Origin: an uncultured bacterium
GTDB lineage: Bacteria > Pseudomonadota > Alphaproteobacteria > Sphingomonadales > Sphingomonadaceae
Reading direction: 5' to 3'
Length of the DNA: 64,000 nucleotides
Assembly: GCA_903884945.1 (NCBI GenBank)
Contig: CAISGR010000318.1
Location: forward strand, 1 to 64,000
How positions within the stretch are numbered: the first letter of the stretch is position 1; every line of letters starts with the position of its first letter. Below are positions 1 to 8,899 of this stretch, one piece after another. The notes beneath the pieces are model-generated. The model did not search any database, was not told where the DNA came from, and worked only from the letters and a program-made list of their open reading frames with translations. Both the position numbers and the translations under genes were made by a program.

Positions 1-272
1 AGATCTGGATCCGGTTCGCGCACTCCCATACGGGCCAGCAGCAAAGGCTGCTCAACAGGCCGGACAGAAGGCAGCATCCGATCTCGTGCCAATACTCGAA
101 TTTTACGCTTGCTTCCCTGGGGGCGTCCACAGAAGGGAATTTTGCCGGGGTAACAGGGAAAATCACGACGATTTCAATGAGCGGCCCCCCGGCCTGAGTC
201 GGGAAGATTCGACTGCATCGTAACGCCGTGTATCGGCGGTTGAATCGATGCCCGCTTGCCGCCCCTTTTCTC
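1..272. other. Non-coding left edge with short ACAGGGAA-type repeats
   Basis: No convincing gene lies here. Around 127-165 the sequence holds two similar blocks, AGAAGGGAATTTT and ACAGGGAAAAT, and related ACAGG/ACAGAAGG words occur near 53-75. They look like short direct repeats. At 224-240 a short inverted repeat (CGCCG, 5-nt loop, CGGCG) lies downstream of the leftward TonB receptor gene and might be a weak terminator. I cannot identify the repeat. It could be the edge of a mobile element lying outside the window. Confidence 0.3.
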
Positions 273-2291
273 TCAGCCGCCGAACTTCACCCCGATCCAG
301 AATGTGCGTGGGGTACCGAGGTCGATGGAGCCGGCCTGGTTGCGGGTGATGATGGTTTCATCGAACAGGTTCTCGGCGCGGGCGACGACGGTGAGATGCC
401 GGCCGATCGGCAGGCGGGCGACGGTATCGAGGGTGAGGGCGTCGGGCAATATGCCGGTCTGGAGGTCGTCTTCATATTGCATGCCGACATAGCGCAGCGT
501 GGCGGACAGGCCCGGGCCCGACCGGGGCGACCAGGCGAGCGTGGCGCTGGCGCTGTGCCGCGGGCTCTGCGCGGGGACCAGGCCGTTCAATGCCGTACCC
601 GGCGCGCGGACATGGCTGTCGCTGAAGGCATAGGAGCCATCGAGCGACACCGCGCCATGGACGATCCGGGCGGTCACCTCGACGCCCTTTGCAATGATCG
701 CATCGACGTTGCGGCGCTGGCGCAGGTTGGTGCCGATCGTGACATTGGCGATCGCATGGTCGAGCCGGTTGTAGAAGCCGGTGACCCCGAGCGCGATCCC
801 CGGCGCCGGCCTGAGGTCGATCCCGCCCTCGATGCCCCGGAGCTTCTCCAGCCCGAGATTCTCATTGGCCTGGGTGGTGACCGGGAACACCGTGAAGGGG
901 CGGTACAGCTCGTTGAGCGTGGGCAGGCGGAATCCGGTATAGCCCGCCGCCCGCAGCGCGATCCCCGCGCCGGCATGGAACAGCGCGCCGACCCGGCCGG
1001 TCGCCTCGAGCCCGTCGCGATCGGCAAACGTCCGGTCGCTGTTGACCGTGCCGCTGGCCGCCACCTCGCGGAAGAAGCCGTTGGTGATGGTCCAGCGATC
1101 GCCGCGCACGCCGCCGGTCAGCACGAGCCGGCCGATCGTCCAGTCGTCCTCGACAAAGGCGCCGACCGTGCTGCTGTTGCCGCCGGCATGGCGCCGCGCG
1201 GTGACCAGCCCGGTCGCGGTGCTATAGGCATCCTCGTACAGTTCGCCGTCGGCGAACCGGGCATCGACGCCGAGCCGCAGCACATGATCGGGGCCGACCG
1301 GGGGGCGCAGCTCGATCTTGCCGCCCAGGCCGGTCGAGGGGGTGTTGCGCTGGTCGAGGGTGAGCTTGAACGCCGTCGAGCTGATCACCTTGTTGGTGAA
1401 GTTGCGCGCCTGGACATAGGCGAGCGCATCGATCGCCCAGTCGCCGCGATGGATGAGGCGGATGCTGGCGTCCTCGCCCTCGGAGGAGCTGTCGGCCCCC
1501 TTGAAGCGCAGCGTGCGATGGTCGCGAAAGACCAGGCCGCGCGCCTGGATCTCGGTCTGGGCATCGATCGGGGCGACCGCGCGGATCCCGCCCGACCAGT
1601 CCTCGAAGCGGGCGGGTGAATCGGCGATGGTGCGCTGCGCGTCGGGCGTGGTGCGATAGCCGTCGCTGCGCTCCCATTTGCCCGACAGCGAGACATAGCC
1701 GCTGCCGAGATCGGGGGTGAGGCTGGCGGTGACGTTCTGCGCATTGAAGCTGCCGTAGAAGGCGCTGCCCGAGACGAGCGGCAGATCGGCACGGGTCGCG
1801 CTGGCCAGCTCGATCGTGCCGGCGACCGCGCCGGCGCCGAACGGGCCCGATCCGCCCCCGCGGGTGATGCGCACGCCCGAGAAGCGGTCGGCGACGAGCG
1901 CGTTGAACGGGATATAGCCGAAAAAGGGATCGGCGAGCGGCACGCCGTCGAGCAGCACCAGCGCCCGGCTCGAGGCATTGCCGCCAAGCGCACGCAGCGT
2001 GACGCCCTGGGCCGAAGGGTTGGCCGAGCGGCTGTCCGACCGGCGGAACTGCTGCAGTCCCGCCACATCGGCGAGCACATCCTCCAGCCGACCCGATGCA
2101 TCGCCGGTCAGCCGGTCGCGGCCGATCTCCACCGTGCTATAGGCCGGCGTCCCCGGCGGCAGCGGCAGCCCGCTCCCCAGCACCACGATATCCTCCGACG
2201 CCCCCGGCACCGATGGCCCAGCCGCCGCCTGACCCAGCGCCGGATATGGAACGAGGGCGGCGATCAGCAGGAGGTTGCCGGGGCGGCGCAT
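273..2291 (-). CDS. TonB-dependent outer-membrane receptor (BtuB-like size)
   Basis: A 672-residue outer-membrane receptor. It has an N-terminal signal peptide ending near ALGQA, then a plug domain with the typical run LRALGGNASSRALVLLDGVPL and TRGGGSGPFGAGAVAGTIEL, then a beta-barrel ending in an aromatic-rich strand (TFWIGVKFGG). The length fits small-ligand receptors such as BtuB or the PQQ receptor PqqU rather than the larger siderophore type. It lies next to a PQQ-dehydrogenase block that has no PQQ synthesis genes, so PQQ or metal uptake is a reasonable guess. The ligand cannot be read from the sequence. The ATG at 2291 is preceded by AAAGGA at rather long spacing. Confidence 0.85.
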   Translation of the reverse strand: MRRPGNLLLIAALVPYPALGQAAAGPSVPGASEDIVVLGSGLPLPPGTPAYSTVEIGRDRLTGDASGRLEDVLADVAGLQQFRRSDSRSANPSAQGVTLRALGGNASSRALVLLDGVPLADPFFGYIPFNALVADRFSGVRITRGGGSGPFGAGAVAGTIELASATRADLPLVSGSAFYGSFNAQNVTASLTPDLGSGYVSLSGKWERSDGYRTTPDAQRTIADSPARFEDWSGGIRAVAPIDAQTEIQARGLVFRDHRTLRFKGADSSSEGEDASIRLIHRGDWAIDALAYVQARNFTNKVISSTAFKLTLDQRNTPSTGLGGKIELRPPVGPDHVLRLGVDARFADGELYEDAYSTATGLVTARRHAGGNSSTVGAFVEDDWTIGRLVLTGGVRGDRWTITNGFFREVAASGTVNSDRTFADRDGLEATGRVGALFHAGAGIALRAAGYTGFRLPTLNELYRPFTVFPVTTQANENLGLEKLRGIEGGIDLRPAPGIALGVTGFYNRLDHAIANVTIGTNLRQRRNVDAIIAKGVEVTARIVHGAVSLDGSYAFSDSHVRAPGTALNGLVPAQSPRHSASATLAWSPRSGPGLSATLRYVGMQYEDDLQTGILPDALTLDTVARLPIGRHLTVVARAENLFDETIITRNQAGSIDLGTPRTFWIGVKFGG

Positions 2292-2316
2292 GGTGATGGC
2301 GATATCCTTTACGGGT

Positions 2317-2346
2317 AAAAGGGGCGGCTCGCTTCCAAGCCGCCCC
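2317..2346 (-). terminator. Rho-independent terminator after the porin gene
   Basis: A perfect 9-bp stem, GGGGCGGCT and AGCCGCCCC with an 8-nt loop, is followed on the minus strand by TTTT. It sits 27 bp after the porin stop codon and before the leftward TonB gene, so it should end porin transcription. Confidence 0.75.
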
Positions 2347-2372
2347 GGACAAGAATGTTTCCTGGCGCGGCG

Positions 2373-3773
2373 CTAGAAGAAGAGGATTGCGCCGGCCGCG
2401 ACCGTATCCGAACTGGCCTCGTTCGGCCCATGGGCCTCGGCCTTGGTGCGGACATATTCGCCGACCAGCGTGATCCAGCTCGTGAGGCCGTACCGCGCCT
2501 GGCCGACCCAGCTGCTGTTCTTGTCGACGAGGGTGGGATTCACCTCGCCGCTCGCCAGGTCGAGATGGCTCTCGCCATAGCTTCCGCCGAGCGTGACCTT
2601 GCCGAAGGTCGCGGTGACCTGGCCGTAGAAGCCGTTGCTGTCGCGCTTGCGGCCGAGGGCATCGGTCGAGAGGATGAAGAGGCCGGTCGTTCCAAGGCCG
2701 GAGCCATCATAATAATAACCGAGCGCGCTGACCGGGCCATAGGTGAGTTTCGCGCCGACATCGAAGCCGCTGCCCGTATAGCTGGGAAACCCGCCCACGC
2801 CGTCATGCTTCTGGGTGATGCCCGATGCCCAGAGATGCCCGCTGATCTTGTCAGCAGTGAAATCGAACGTCACCTTGCCCTGGAAGCCGGGGGTGCCGTT
2901 CACTTCGGCATTGCCGATCGTCACCAGCGGCTGGAAGGCGCCGAAGGACGCCTGGAAGCCGCCGATCTTCGGCGTGGTATAGGTGATCTGCGGCTGGAAG
3001 TCGGTGTAGATATAGCCGATTCCGATGCGGCCCAGCGATGTGTTGGAAGGCGCGACATTGCCGCCGGTCGAACCGACCGAGAGCAGGGTGATGTCGTTGA
3101 GGATCGCGTCCGATCCGAACAGCCCGATGTCGCGGCCGATCTTGAACTCGCCGATATTGGGGCGGCCGAAGGTCAGGTAGGTCTGGCGGAAATCGATGCC
3201 CGAGGTCGCCAGCGCCTGCGGATTGCCCGCCGAGTTGGCGCCGCCCACATTGGTGACGCTGTTGATGCCGGGATACAGGCCGAAATGCGCGCCGACGTCC
3301 CAGCCGCCCTGGTTGGTCGTCACGTCGACCTTCAGGAAGCCGGGCAGCAGGCCGTTGCGCACCGACGAACTGTTCTTGCCCACGCCAGCCAGCCCGCCGG
3401 CGACCGCCGTACCCGTCGGGCTCTTGTCGCCCGATTCATGGGTATAGAAGCCGTTGATCGACCCGGAGAACTTCACCGTCACGCCGCCGACCTGCATGCC
3501 GACGCCGCTGTCGGCCATGCGGACGAGGTGCTTGTCGTCCAGCGCCTGCGCGGCCGCCTGTTGCGGCGCGGTCGGTGCGCTGGTGGCGACCGCGGCCGGC
3601 TCCGCCGCCTTGCGCGCCATCAGCTGGTTATATTCCTCGTCCGTCAGAATGCCCTTTTCCTTCAGCCGCAACAGCAGCTGGCTGGTGGTGTCGTCCTGCG
3701 CGAATGCGGGTGTCGCGGCCGTCATCAGCGCGATCGCGCAGCCGACGTGCAGCAATCTGGTCTTGCCCCTCAT
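2373..3773 (-). CDS. Outer-membrane porin with N-terminal coiled segment
   Basis: A 466-residue predicted porin. A signal peptide ends at AFAQ (about residue 25). A short helical segment (LLLRLKEKGILTDEEYNQL) of the kind seen at the start of many sphingomonad porins follows, and the rest is glycine- and aromatic-rich barrel sequence ending in the C-terminal strand GAILFF. The ATG at 3773 has a strong GGAGGA ribosome site. The upstream gap carries a copy of the 17-bp motif shared with other genes of the PQQ block, suggesting joint induction. A likely role is general entry of small alcohols or other substrates. Confidence 0.8.
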   Translation of the reverse strand: MRGKTRLLHVGCAIALMTAATPAFAQDDTTSQLLLRLKEKGILTDEEYNQLMARKAAEPAAVATSAPTAPQQAAAQALDDKHLVRMADSGVGMQVGGVTVKFSGSINGFYTHESGDKSPTGTAVAGGLAGVGKNSSSVRNGLLPGFLKVDVTTNQGGWDVGAHFGLYPGINSVTNVGGANSAGNPQALATSGIDFRQTYLTFGRPNIGEFKIGRDIGLFGSDAILNDITLLSVGSTGGNVAPSNTSLGRIGIGYIYTDFQPQITYTTPKIGGFQASFGAFQPLVTIGNAEVNGTPGFQGKVTFDFTADKISGHLWASGITQKHDGVGGFPSYTGSGFDVGAKLTYGPVSALGYYYDGSGLGTTGLFILSTDALGRKRDSNGFYGQVTATFGKVTLGGSYGESHLDLASGEVNPTLVDKNSSWVGQARYGLTSWITLVGEYVRTKAEAHGPNEASSDTVAAGAILFF

Positions 3774-3843
3774 CTTATCCTCCCTGTCGCTGGCCCGCGC
3801 GTCGCGGCGCCAATCGAGCCAAGGCTGGAGGGTGCCGGGCTTT

Positions 3844-3866
3844 CGCGAAATTGGACTATGGTCGCG
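3844..3866 (-). promoter_or_regulatory. Putative operator (PQQ-block motif copy D)
   Basis: On the minus strand the core reads ACCATAGTCCAATTTCGC, about 70 bp upstream of the porin ATG. It matches three other upstream copies (4867, 6263, 14452) with consensus ACCAAAGTSCAATTGGC. This copy is flanked by CGCGA and TCGCG, giving an imperfect palindrome. Confidence 0.5.
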
Positions 3867-3872
3867 TAGCGC

Positions 3873-4829
3873 TCAGGGCGCGATCGCGACGCCCCAGGGC
3901 GCGCGGCCTACGGGGATGGTGGCGATCACCGTGCCGTGCGCGATATCGATCACCGAGACATTGTCCGAAAGTCCATTGGCCGAAAAGGCACGACGCCCGG
4001 TTGCATCGATCGCGCTGTGCCAGACGCGGCGGCCGACCGGGACATAAGAGAGCACCTTTTGCGTCGCGACATCGACGATCGCCACATGATCGGCCCGGCC
4101 CAGCGCGACGATCGCGCGCTTCTGGTCAGGCGTGAAGCGGATGCCGACCGGCATGATCTTGTCCGGGAACACCCCGGGGATATCGAACCTGATCGTCCCC
4201 GTGACCTGGCGCGAGGCGGTGTCGATGACCTGGACCATGCCGCCGATTTCCGAGCTGACCCACAGCGCCTTGCCGTCAGCGGTGAATTCCGCATGACGCG
4301 GCCGATCCCCCACCGCGGTCTGGGCCACATCCCGCTCAGTCGCGATGTCGATCCAGTGCACGGCATTGTCGGTTTCCGAAGTCGAGACGACGGTTCTCCC
4401 ATCGGGGCTGACGGCCATGCCTTCGGGCTCCACCCCGACGGCAACCTGGAAGGCGACCGACCGTTTCATCACGTCGATGGCGGTCACCGCGGCATCGCGC
4501 TCATTCGCCGCGAACAGCATCCTGCCGTCGGGCGACAGGGCGAATTGCTCGGGATCCTCGCCCGAGGGCAGATCGGCGACAACCTTGCCTGTTGCACGAT
4601 CGATCACCTGCACCGCATTGTCGTCGCTGGCGCAGAGATAGAGGAACTTGCCGTCACGCGAGAGCATGATGCCGCGGGCGCGCTTGCCGACCGGCCAGGT
4701 CGCCGTCACCTGCAGCGTCGCGCCGTCGATGACGGAGATGCTGTTGCCCTTCTCGTTGGAGACATAGATCGTCTCGGCGCGGGCGGCACCGGGGGCGAGC
4801 AGGGCGAGGCCAAGGAGGAAGTATCGCAT
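3873..4829 (-). CDS. PQQ-catabolism-associated beta-propeller (YVTN) protein
   Basis: A 318-residue periplasmic protein with a signal peptide ending at ARAE, followed by repeated YVTN-like blades (IYVSNEKGNSISVIDG, FAANERDAAVTAIDV, FSANGLSDNVSVIDI). This matches the family of beta-propeller proteins that travels with PQQ-dependent alcohol dehydrogenase clusters. Its biochemical role is not established; a scaffold, chaperone or binding function is possible. It is divergent from the cytochrome c-550 gene across a 130-bp gap containing a motif copy, so both may be driven from there. Confidence 0.85.
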   Translation of the reverse strand: MRYFLLGLALLAPGAARAETIYVSNEKGNSISVIDGATLQVTATWPVGKRARGIMLSRDGKFLYLCASDDNAVQVIDRATGKVVADLPSGEDPEQFALSPDGRMLFAANERDAAVTAIDVMKRSVAFQVAVGVEPEGMAVSPDGRTVVSTSETDNAVHWIDIATERDVAQTAVGDRPRHAEFTADGKALWVSSEIGGMVQVIDTASRQVTGTIRFDIPGVFPDKIMPVGIRFTPDQKRAIVALGRADHVAIVDVATQKVLSYVPVGRRVWHSAIDATGRRAFSANGLSDNVSVIDIAHGTVIATIPVGRAPWGVAIAP

Positions 4830-4866
4830 TCCAGCAGCCTAGCCCAAGACCGGGCGACGGCATGCA

Positions 4867-4887
4867 GTACCAAAGTGCAATAGGGCG
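4867..4887 (+). promoter_or_regulatory. Putative operator (PQQ-block motif copy A)
   Basis: Core ACCAAAGTGCAATAGGGC in the divergent gap between the beta-propeller and cytochrome c-550 genes, 72 bp upstream of the cytochrome ATG. It is the best match to copy C and shares CCAA-AG-CAAT with all copies. Confidence 0.5.
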
Positions 4888-4959
4888 ACCCCATGCGCGG
4901 CGCATAGACTTGGGGCAAGTCCGCATGATCGAGGCGGGCACCTGTCCTGGAGAGTGCGT

Positions 4960-5394
4960 ATGAAGAAGCCCCGCCTGTCGCTTGCCGTCTTCGTCACGGC
5001 AACAGCAATCGCCGTCTCGGCGATCGGCAGTAACGTCTTCGCGCACGGCAACGTGCTGCCCCAGCCGGTCGATACTTCGGCGCTGCCGGATATCGGCGAA
5101 ACCTGGCTCGAGCATAATCCGTATCGCGGCAATCCGACGGCGATCAAGATCGGGGAATCCGCGTTCGGCCAGAATTGCGCGCGTTGCCACGGCCTGGAGG
5201 CGATCTCGGGCGGCATCGCGCCCGACCTGCGCTATCTCGAGACCGGCGATACCGGCGACGAGTGGTTCATCCAGCGCTTTCATCACGGCTCGGCCCGCGA
5301 CGGCAAGGTCTATATGCCGCCGCTCGGCGAGGTGCTCGGGCAAAAGGCCGGGTGGGCGATCCGCGCCTGGCTCGAAACCAAGCACGAGGAATGA
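4960..5394 (+). CDS. pedF: Cytochrome c-550, PedF type
   Basis: A 144-residue secreted monohaem cytochrome c. A signal peptide ends near NVFA, then comes the haem site CARCH in the segment FGQNCARCHGLEA, and a distal Met in KVYMPPLG. This matches the c-550 that accepts electrons from PQQ ethanol dehydrogenases. The ATG at 4960 follows TGGAGAG with good spacing; the GTG six bases upstream in the ORF track is less likely. The stop overlaps the next gene's ATG (ATGA), so the two are translationally coupled. Confidence 0.88.
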   Translation: MKKPRLSLAVFVTATAIAVSAIGSNVFAHGNVLPQPVDTSALPDIGETWLEHNPYRGNPTAIKIGESAFGQNCARCHGLEAISGGIAPDLRYLETGDTGDEWFIQRFHHGSARDGKVYMPPLGEVLGQKAGWAIRAWLETKHEE

Positions 5395-6248
5395 GCCGCC
5401 TCCTCTCGCGCCGCGCGGTCCTTGGCGGCATCGGTGCCGCGCTCGTTCTTCCGGCGGCAGGCGCGCGGGCGATGTCGCTTGAGAAGGTTCGCGCCGCCGG
5501 CGTGCTGAAGGTCGCGGTCTATCGCGACTTCGAGCCCTGGGCCTGGTTCGAGGCGGGCACGCTGCGCGGCATCGATGTCGATCTTGGCGGCGCGATCGCC
5601 GCGAAGCTCGGCGTGAAGCCCCACTATATGGACTTCCTGGCAGGCGAGGACGTCGACGACGACCTGCGCAACATCGTCTGGAAGGGGCCGGCGACCGGGG
5701 GGCAGACGGCGGACGTGATGATGCACGTGCCCTATGACCGGAACTTTGCGCTGCGCAACGACCGCGTCGTCATCGTCGCGCCCTATTACCGCGAAGCCTT
5801 CTCGCTCGCCTGTGACCGCCGCACGACCGACTGCGAGTTGCCGCCGCCGCAATATAAGGGGCGCAAGATCGCCGTCGAGCTCGATTCGATCCCGGATTTC
5901 TACATGAGCGGATCGTTTGGCGGGGTGCTGCGCCCGGACGTGACGCATATGCCCAGCGGCATGGCCGCGCTCGACTCGGTACGCGACGGCAGGAGCGAAC
6001 TGGCGATGGCCTCCCGCGCGCAGATCGAGCATGCGGTGGCCAGGGGCGGCGACAGCCTCATCGAACGCAAGGGGCCCTTGCCGGCGCTCACCAGCCCGGG
6101 CTGGGACATTGCGCTGGCGGTGAAGGACGACAGTCGCGACCTCGGCGACCGCCTGGAGACGATGATCCCCGAGCTGGTCGCCGACGGCAGCGTCGCCGCC
6201 ATCTTCGAGCGCTACGGGGTCCTGCTGCGTCCGCCGATCGCCTCATGA
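5391..6248 (+). CDS. Quinoprotein-dehydrogenase-associated periplasmic solute-binding protein
   Basis: A 285-residue extracellular solute-binding-type protein. The N-terminus [22 protein letters not shown] looks like a Tat or Sec signal with twin arginines. The body begins with the typical [15 protein letters not shown] and [15 protein letters not shown] of family-3 binding proteins. Such proteins (MoxJ/XoxJ/PedG-like) lie next to PQQ dehydrogenases and are thought to assist assembly or activation of the enzyme rather than transport, since no permease is nearby. It overlaps the cytochrome gene by 4 bp. Confidence 0.85.
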   Translation: MSRLLSRRAVLGGIGAALVLPAAGARAMSLEKVRAAGVLKVAVYRDFEPWAWFEAGTLRGIDVDLGGAIAAKLGVKPHYMDFLAGEDVDDDLRNIVWKGPATGGQTADVMMHVPYDRNFALRNDRVVIVAPYYREAFSLACDRRTTDCELPPPQYKGRKIAVELDSIPDFYMSGSFGGVLRPDVTHMPSGMAALDSVRDGRSELAMASRAQIEHAVARGGDSLIERKGPLPALTSPGWDIALAVKDDSRDLGDRLETMIPELVADGSVAAIFERYGVLLRPPIAS

Positions 6249-6262
6249 ATGCGGGCGGGGTC

Positions 6263-6283
6263 GTCCCAAGGTCCAATTGGCGG
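6263..6283 (+). promoter_or_regulatory. Putative operator (PQQ-block motif copy B)
   Basis: Core CCCAAGGTCCAATTGGCG, 98 bp upstream of the alcohol dehydrogenase ATG and 15 bp after the stop of the binding-protein gene. It suggests the dehydrogenase has its own promoter in addition to any read-through. Confidence 0.5.
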
Positions 6284-6381
6284 ATCGTGCCAGCCTGATA
6301 CCTTGCCCTGCGATCGCGCTGCGACCTGGCAGCCGGCACGCCGACTCTGCGCCGGTGCAAGAACAACTAGGGGAGAATATC

Positions 6382-8151
6382 ATGAAGCGGTTTCTGCGGA
6401 ATGCGTCTGCTTTCGCGCTGACGGGTGCGCTGCTCGCGGCGCCATTGATGGCAGCCTCCGACAAGCCGGTAGCGGCCGTCGCCGGCGCCGGCCCTACCGA
6501 TGCGGACCTGATGGCCGACGCGACGACACCCGGCGACGTGCTGACCTATGGCATGGGCCCGCGCGGCCAGCGCTTCAGCCCGATGACCACGATCAACAGC
6601 ACCAATGTCGCGAAGCTGGTTCCCGCATTTGCTGCGTCGCTCGGCGGCGAGAAGCAGCACGGCCAGGAATCGCAGCCGCTCGTCTATGACGGGACCATCT
6701 ACGTCACTGGCTCCTATTCGCGGCTGTTCGCCTTCGACGCCCGCACCGGCGAGGAGAAATGGGAATATGACGCCCGCCTGCCCGACGCGATCGTGCCGTG
6801 TTGCGACGTCGTCAACCGCGGTGCCGCGATCTATGGCGACAAGATCATTTTCGGGACGCTCGATGCCCGCCTGGTCGCGCTCAACCGCAATACCGGCAAG
6901 GTGATCTGGAACAAGGAAATCGCCGACTACAAGGCGGGCTACAGCTTCACGGCCGCGCCGATGATCGTGCACGGCAAGGTCATCGTCGGCAATTCGGGCG
7001 GCGAGTTCGGCGTGATCGGGGAGATCCAGGCGCGCGACGTCAACACCGGCGAACTGATCTGGACCCGCCCCACCATCGAGGGCAACATGGGCACGCTCAA
7101 CGGCCAGCCCAACGGCATTACCGGAAAGACCAACGCCACTTGGCAGGGCGATCAGTACAAGACCGGCGGCGGCGCGACCTGGCTGGGGGGCACCTACGAC
7201 CCGGACACCAACCTGATCTATATGGGAACCGGCAACCCCGCGCCGTGGAACAGCCATCTTCGGCCCGGCGACAATCTCTATACGGCATCCACGCTCGGCA
7301 TCGATCCGGATACCGGCCAGATCAAATGGCATTTCCAGACCACGCCGCATGACGGATGGGACTTCGACGGCGTGAACGAGTTCATCCCGTTCGATGCGAC
7401 GATCAACGGCAAGCCGATGAAGCTCGGCGCCAAGGCTGATCGCAACGGCTATTTCTTCGTGCTCGACCGTACCAACGGCAAGTTCATCTCGGCCTCGCCC
7501 TTCGTCACCAAGACGACCTGGGCGACGGGCTTCACCAAGGCCGGCCGCCCGATCTATGTCGATGCGAACCGGCCGGGGCCGCCGACCACGGAGAAGGGCA
7601 CGTCGGTCTTCGCCGCACCGTCCTTCCTCGGCGGCAAGAACTGGATGCCGATGGCGTACAGCCAGCAGACCGGCCTGTTCTACATTCCCTCCAACGAGTG
7701 GGGGATGGATATCTGGAACGAGCCGATCGCGTACAAGAAGGGCGCAGCCTATCTCGGCGCCGGCTTCACGATCAAGCCGCTCTACGACGACCATATCGGC
7801 GTGCTGCGCGCGATGGACCCGGCGACCGGCAAGATCATGTGGGAATACAAGAACAAGGCGCCGCTGTGGGGCGGGGTGCTGACCACGGCGGGCAATCTCG
7901 TCTTCACCGGCACGCCGGAAGGCTATCTCAAGGCCTTCGACGCGAAGACCGGGCAGGAGCTGTGGAAGTTCAACACCGGCTCGGGCGTGGTCGGATCGCC
8001 GATCACCTGGGAACAGGATGGCGAGCAATATGTCGCGGTCATGTCCGGCTGGGGCGGCGCCGTGCCGCTCTGGGGCGGCGAGGTCGCGAAGGCCGTGCAG
8101 CACATCAACCAGGGCGGTTCGCTATGGGTATTCAAGCTGCCGAAGTCGTGA
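6382..8151 (+). CDS. PQQ-dependent alcohol dehydrogenase, lanthanide-type signature
   Basis: A 589-residue periplasmic quinoprotein with an eight-bladed propeller of tryptophan-docking type (for example [10 protein letters not shown] and [10 protein letters not shown]). A signal peptide ends at PLMAA. The adjacent-cysteine ring Cys140-Cys141 (VPCCDVV), metal ligands Glu208 (GGEFG) and Asn290 (PWN), and the catalytic Asp327 in WDFDGVN are all visible. Asp329, two residues after the catalytic Asp, is the extra carboxylate that marks lanthanide-dependent enzymes (XoxF, ExaF, PedH); calcium enzymes carry a small residue there. The ATG at 6382 is chosen because GGGGAGA precedes it; the longer ORF in the track has no signal peptide. 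Substrate is probably ethanol or other alcohols, with cytochrome c-550 as acceptor. Confidence 0.93.
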   Translation: MKRFLRNASAFALTGALLAAPLMAASDKPVAAVAGAGPTDADLMADATTPGDVLTYGMGPRGQRFSPMTTINSTNVAKLVPAFAASLGGEKQHGQESQPLVYDGTIYVTGSYSRLFAFDARTGEEKWEYDARLPDAIVPCCDVVNRGAAIYGDKIIFGTLDARLVALNRNTGKVIWNKEIADYKAGYSFTAAPMIVHGKVIVGNSGGEFGVIGEIQARDVNTGELIWTRPTIEGNMGTLNGQPNGITGKTNATWQGDQYKTGGGATWLGGTYDPDTNLIYMGTGNPAPWNSHLRPGDNLYTASTLGIDPDTGQIKWHFQTTPHDGWDFDGVNEFIPFDATINGKPMKLGAKADRNGYFFVLDRTNGKFISASPFVTKTTWATGFTKAGRPIYVDANRPGPPTTEKGTSVFAAPSFLGGKNWMPMAYSQQTGLFYIPSNEWGMDIWNEPIAYKKGAAYLGAGFTIKPLYDDHIGVLRAMDPATGKIMWEYKNKAPLWGGVLTTAGNLVFTGTPEGYLKAFDAKTGQELWKFNTGSGVVGSPITWEQDGEQYVAVMSGWGGAVPLWGGEVAKAVQHINQGGSLWVFKLPKS

Positions 8152-8161
8152 CCATGACCGG

Positions 8162-8191
8162 ATCGGGGGTGGCGTTCGCTGCCCCCGATTT
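8162..8191 (+). terminator. Hairpin after the alcohol dehydrogenase
   Basis: An 8-bp stem (ATCGGGGG and CCCCCGAT, 12-nt loop) followed by only two T, 10 bp after the dehydrogenase stop. It is likely a terminator or transcript-end hairpin. It argues that the response-regulator gene starts after it. Confidence 0.5.
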
Positions 8192-8243
8192 CGCACCACG
8201 CCGGTTTGGGGTACGCTCCGCGCACCAGGGAGATCGGGACTAC

Positions 8244-8885
8244 GTGGAAAGAGTGCTCATCGCGGATGACCATCCCATGGTGCGGGATGGCTTGCGCACC
8301 GTCATCGCGGTCGCATTCGACCGATGCGAGTTGTTCGAGGCGTCCTCGCTCGAGGAAGCGACCTCGGTGATCGAGCGCGAGGGCGATTTCGATCTCGTCC
8401 TGCTCGATCTCAACATGCCTGGGGCGAACGGCTTTTCTGGCCTGATCGAACTGCGCGAGCGCTTTCCCTCGGTGCCGGTCGTGATCGTCTCCGCGGCGCA
8501 GGAGCGGGGCCTCGCCCGTGCCGCGCTTGCGGCGGGCGCGGCGGGCTTCGTTCCCAAGTCGCTGCGCCGCGGCGCGATCGTCGATGCGCTGAAGATGGTC
8601 CTTGCCGGTAATATCTACGCGCCCGAGATCGAGGAAAGCGAAATCGCGGCGAATGCCGAGGATACCGAGATATTGCGCCGCATCGACACGCTGACGCCGC
8701 AGCAAAAGGTCGTGCTGCGCCTCGTCGTCGCCGGCAAGCTCAACAAGCAGATCGCCTTCGACCTCGACGTTTCGATGACGACCGTGAAGGCCCATGTCTC
8801 GGCGATCCTGAGCAAGCTGCAGGTGTGCAGCCGTACCCAGGCGGTCATTCTGGTCAACAAGGTGAATTTCGGCACCGACAACTGA
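8244..8885 (+). CDS. LuxR-family two-component response regulator (ErbR/AgmR-like)
   Basis: A receiver domain starts at VLIADDHPMVRDG (acidic pair), with the phospho-acceptor Asp in DLVLLDLNMPG and the conserved Lys in GFVPKSL. A LuxR helix-turn-helix follows (LTPQQKVVLRLVVAGKLNKQIA to TVKAHVSAILSKL). I choose GTG 8244, giving 213 residues; ATG 8154 would place a terminator-like hairpin inside the gene and add a sequence with no receiver homology. Regulators of this type control PQQ ethanol oxidation in pseudomonads. This one faces a hybrid kinase across a 14-bp gap, so the pair may form a phosphorelay and is the best candidate to bind the 17-bp motif. Confidence 0.85.
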   Translation: MERVLIADDHPMVRDGLRTVIAVAFDRCELFEASSLEEATSVIEREGDFDLVLLDLNMPGANGFSGLIELRERFPSVPVVIVSAAQERGLARAALAAGAAGFVPKSLRRGAIVDALKMVLAGNIYAPEIEESEIAANAEDTEILRRIDTLTPQQKVVLRLVVAGKLNKQIAFDLDVSMTTVKAHVSAILSKLQVCSRTQAVILVNKVNFGTDN

Positions 8886-8899
8886 TCGGGCAGAATACC

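Noticed and set aside
228-1619. 463-residue ORF on the plus strand
   Set aside because: It is the antisense of the TonB receptor gene at 273-2291, and its product is low-complexity Arg/Gly/Ala sequence typical of high-GC shadow frames.
2355-3869. 504-residue plus-strand ORF opposite the porin
   Set aside because: Antisense shadow; the minus-strand frame has a signal peptide, ribosome site and barrel pattern.
6367-8103. 578-residue minus-strand ORF opposite the PQQ alcohol dehydrogenase
   Set aside because: Shadow of a gene with clear catalytic motifs; no domains visible in the antisense product.
8154-8243. ATG 8154 as the start of the LuxR-type regulator
   Set aside because: It would place a transcript-end hairpin in the coding region and add 30 residues without receiver similarity.
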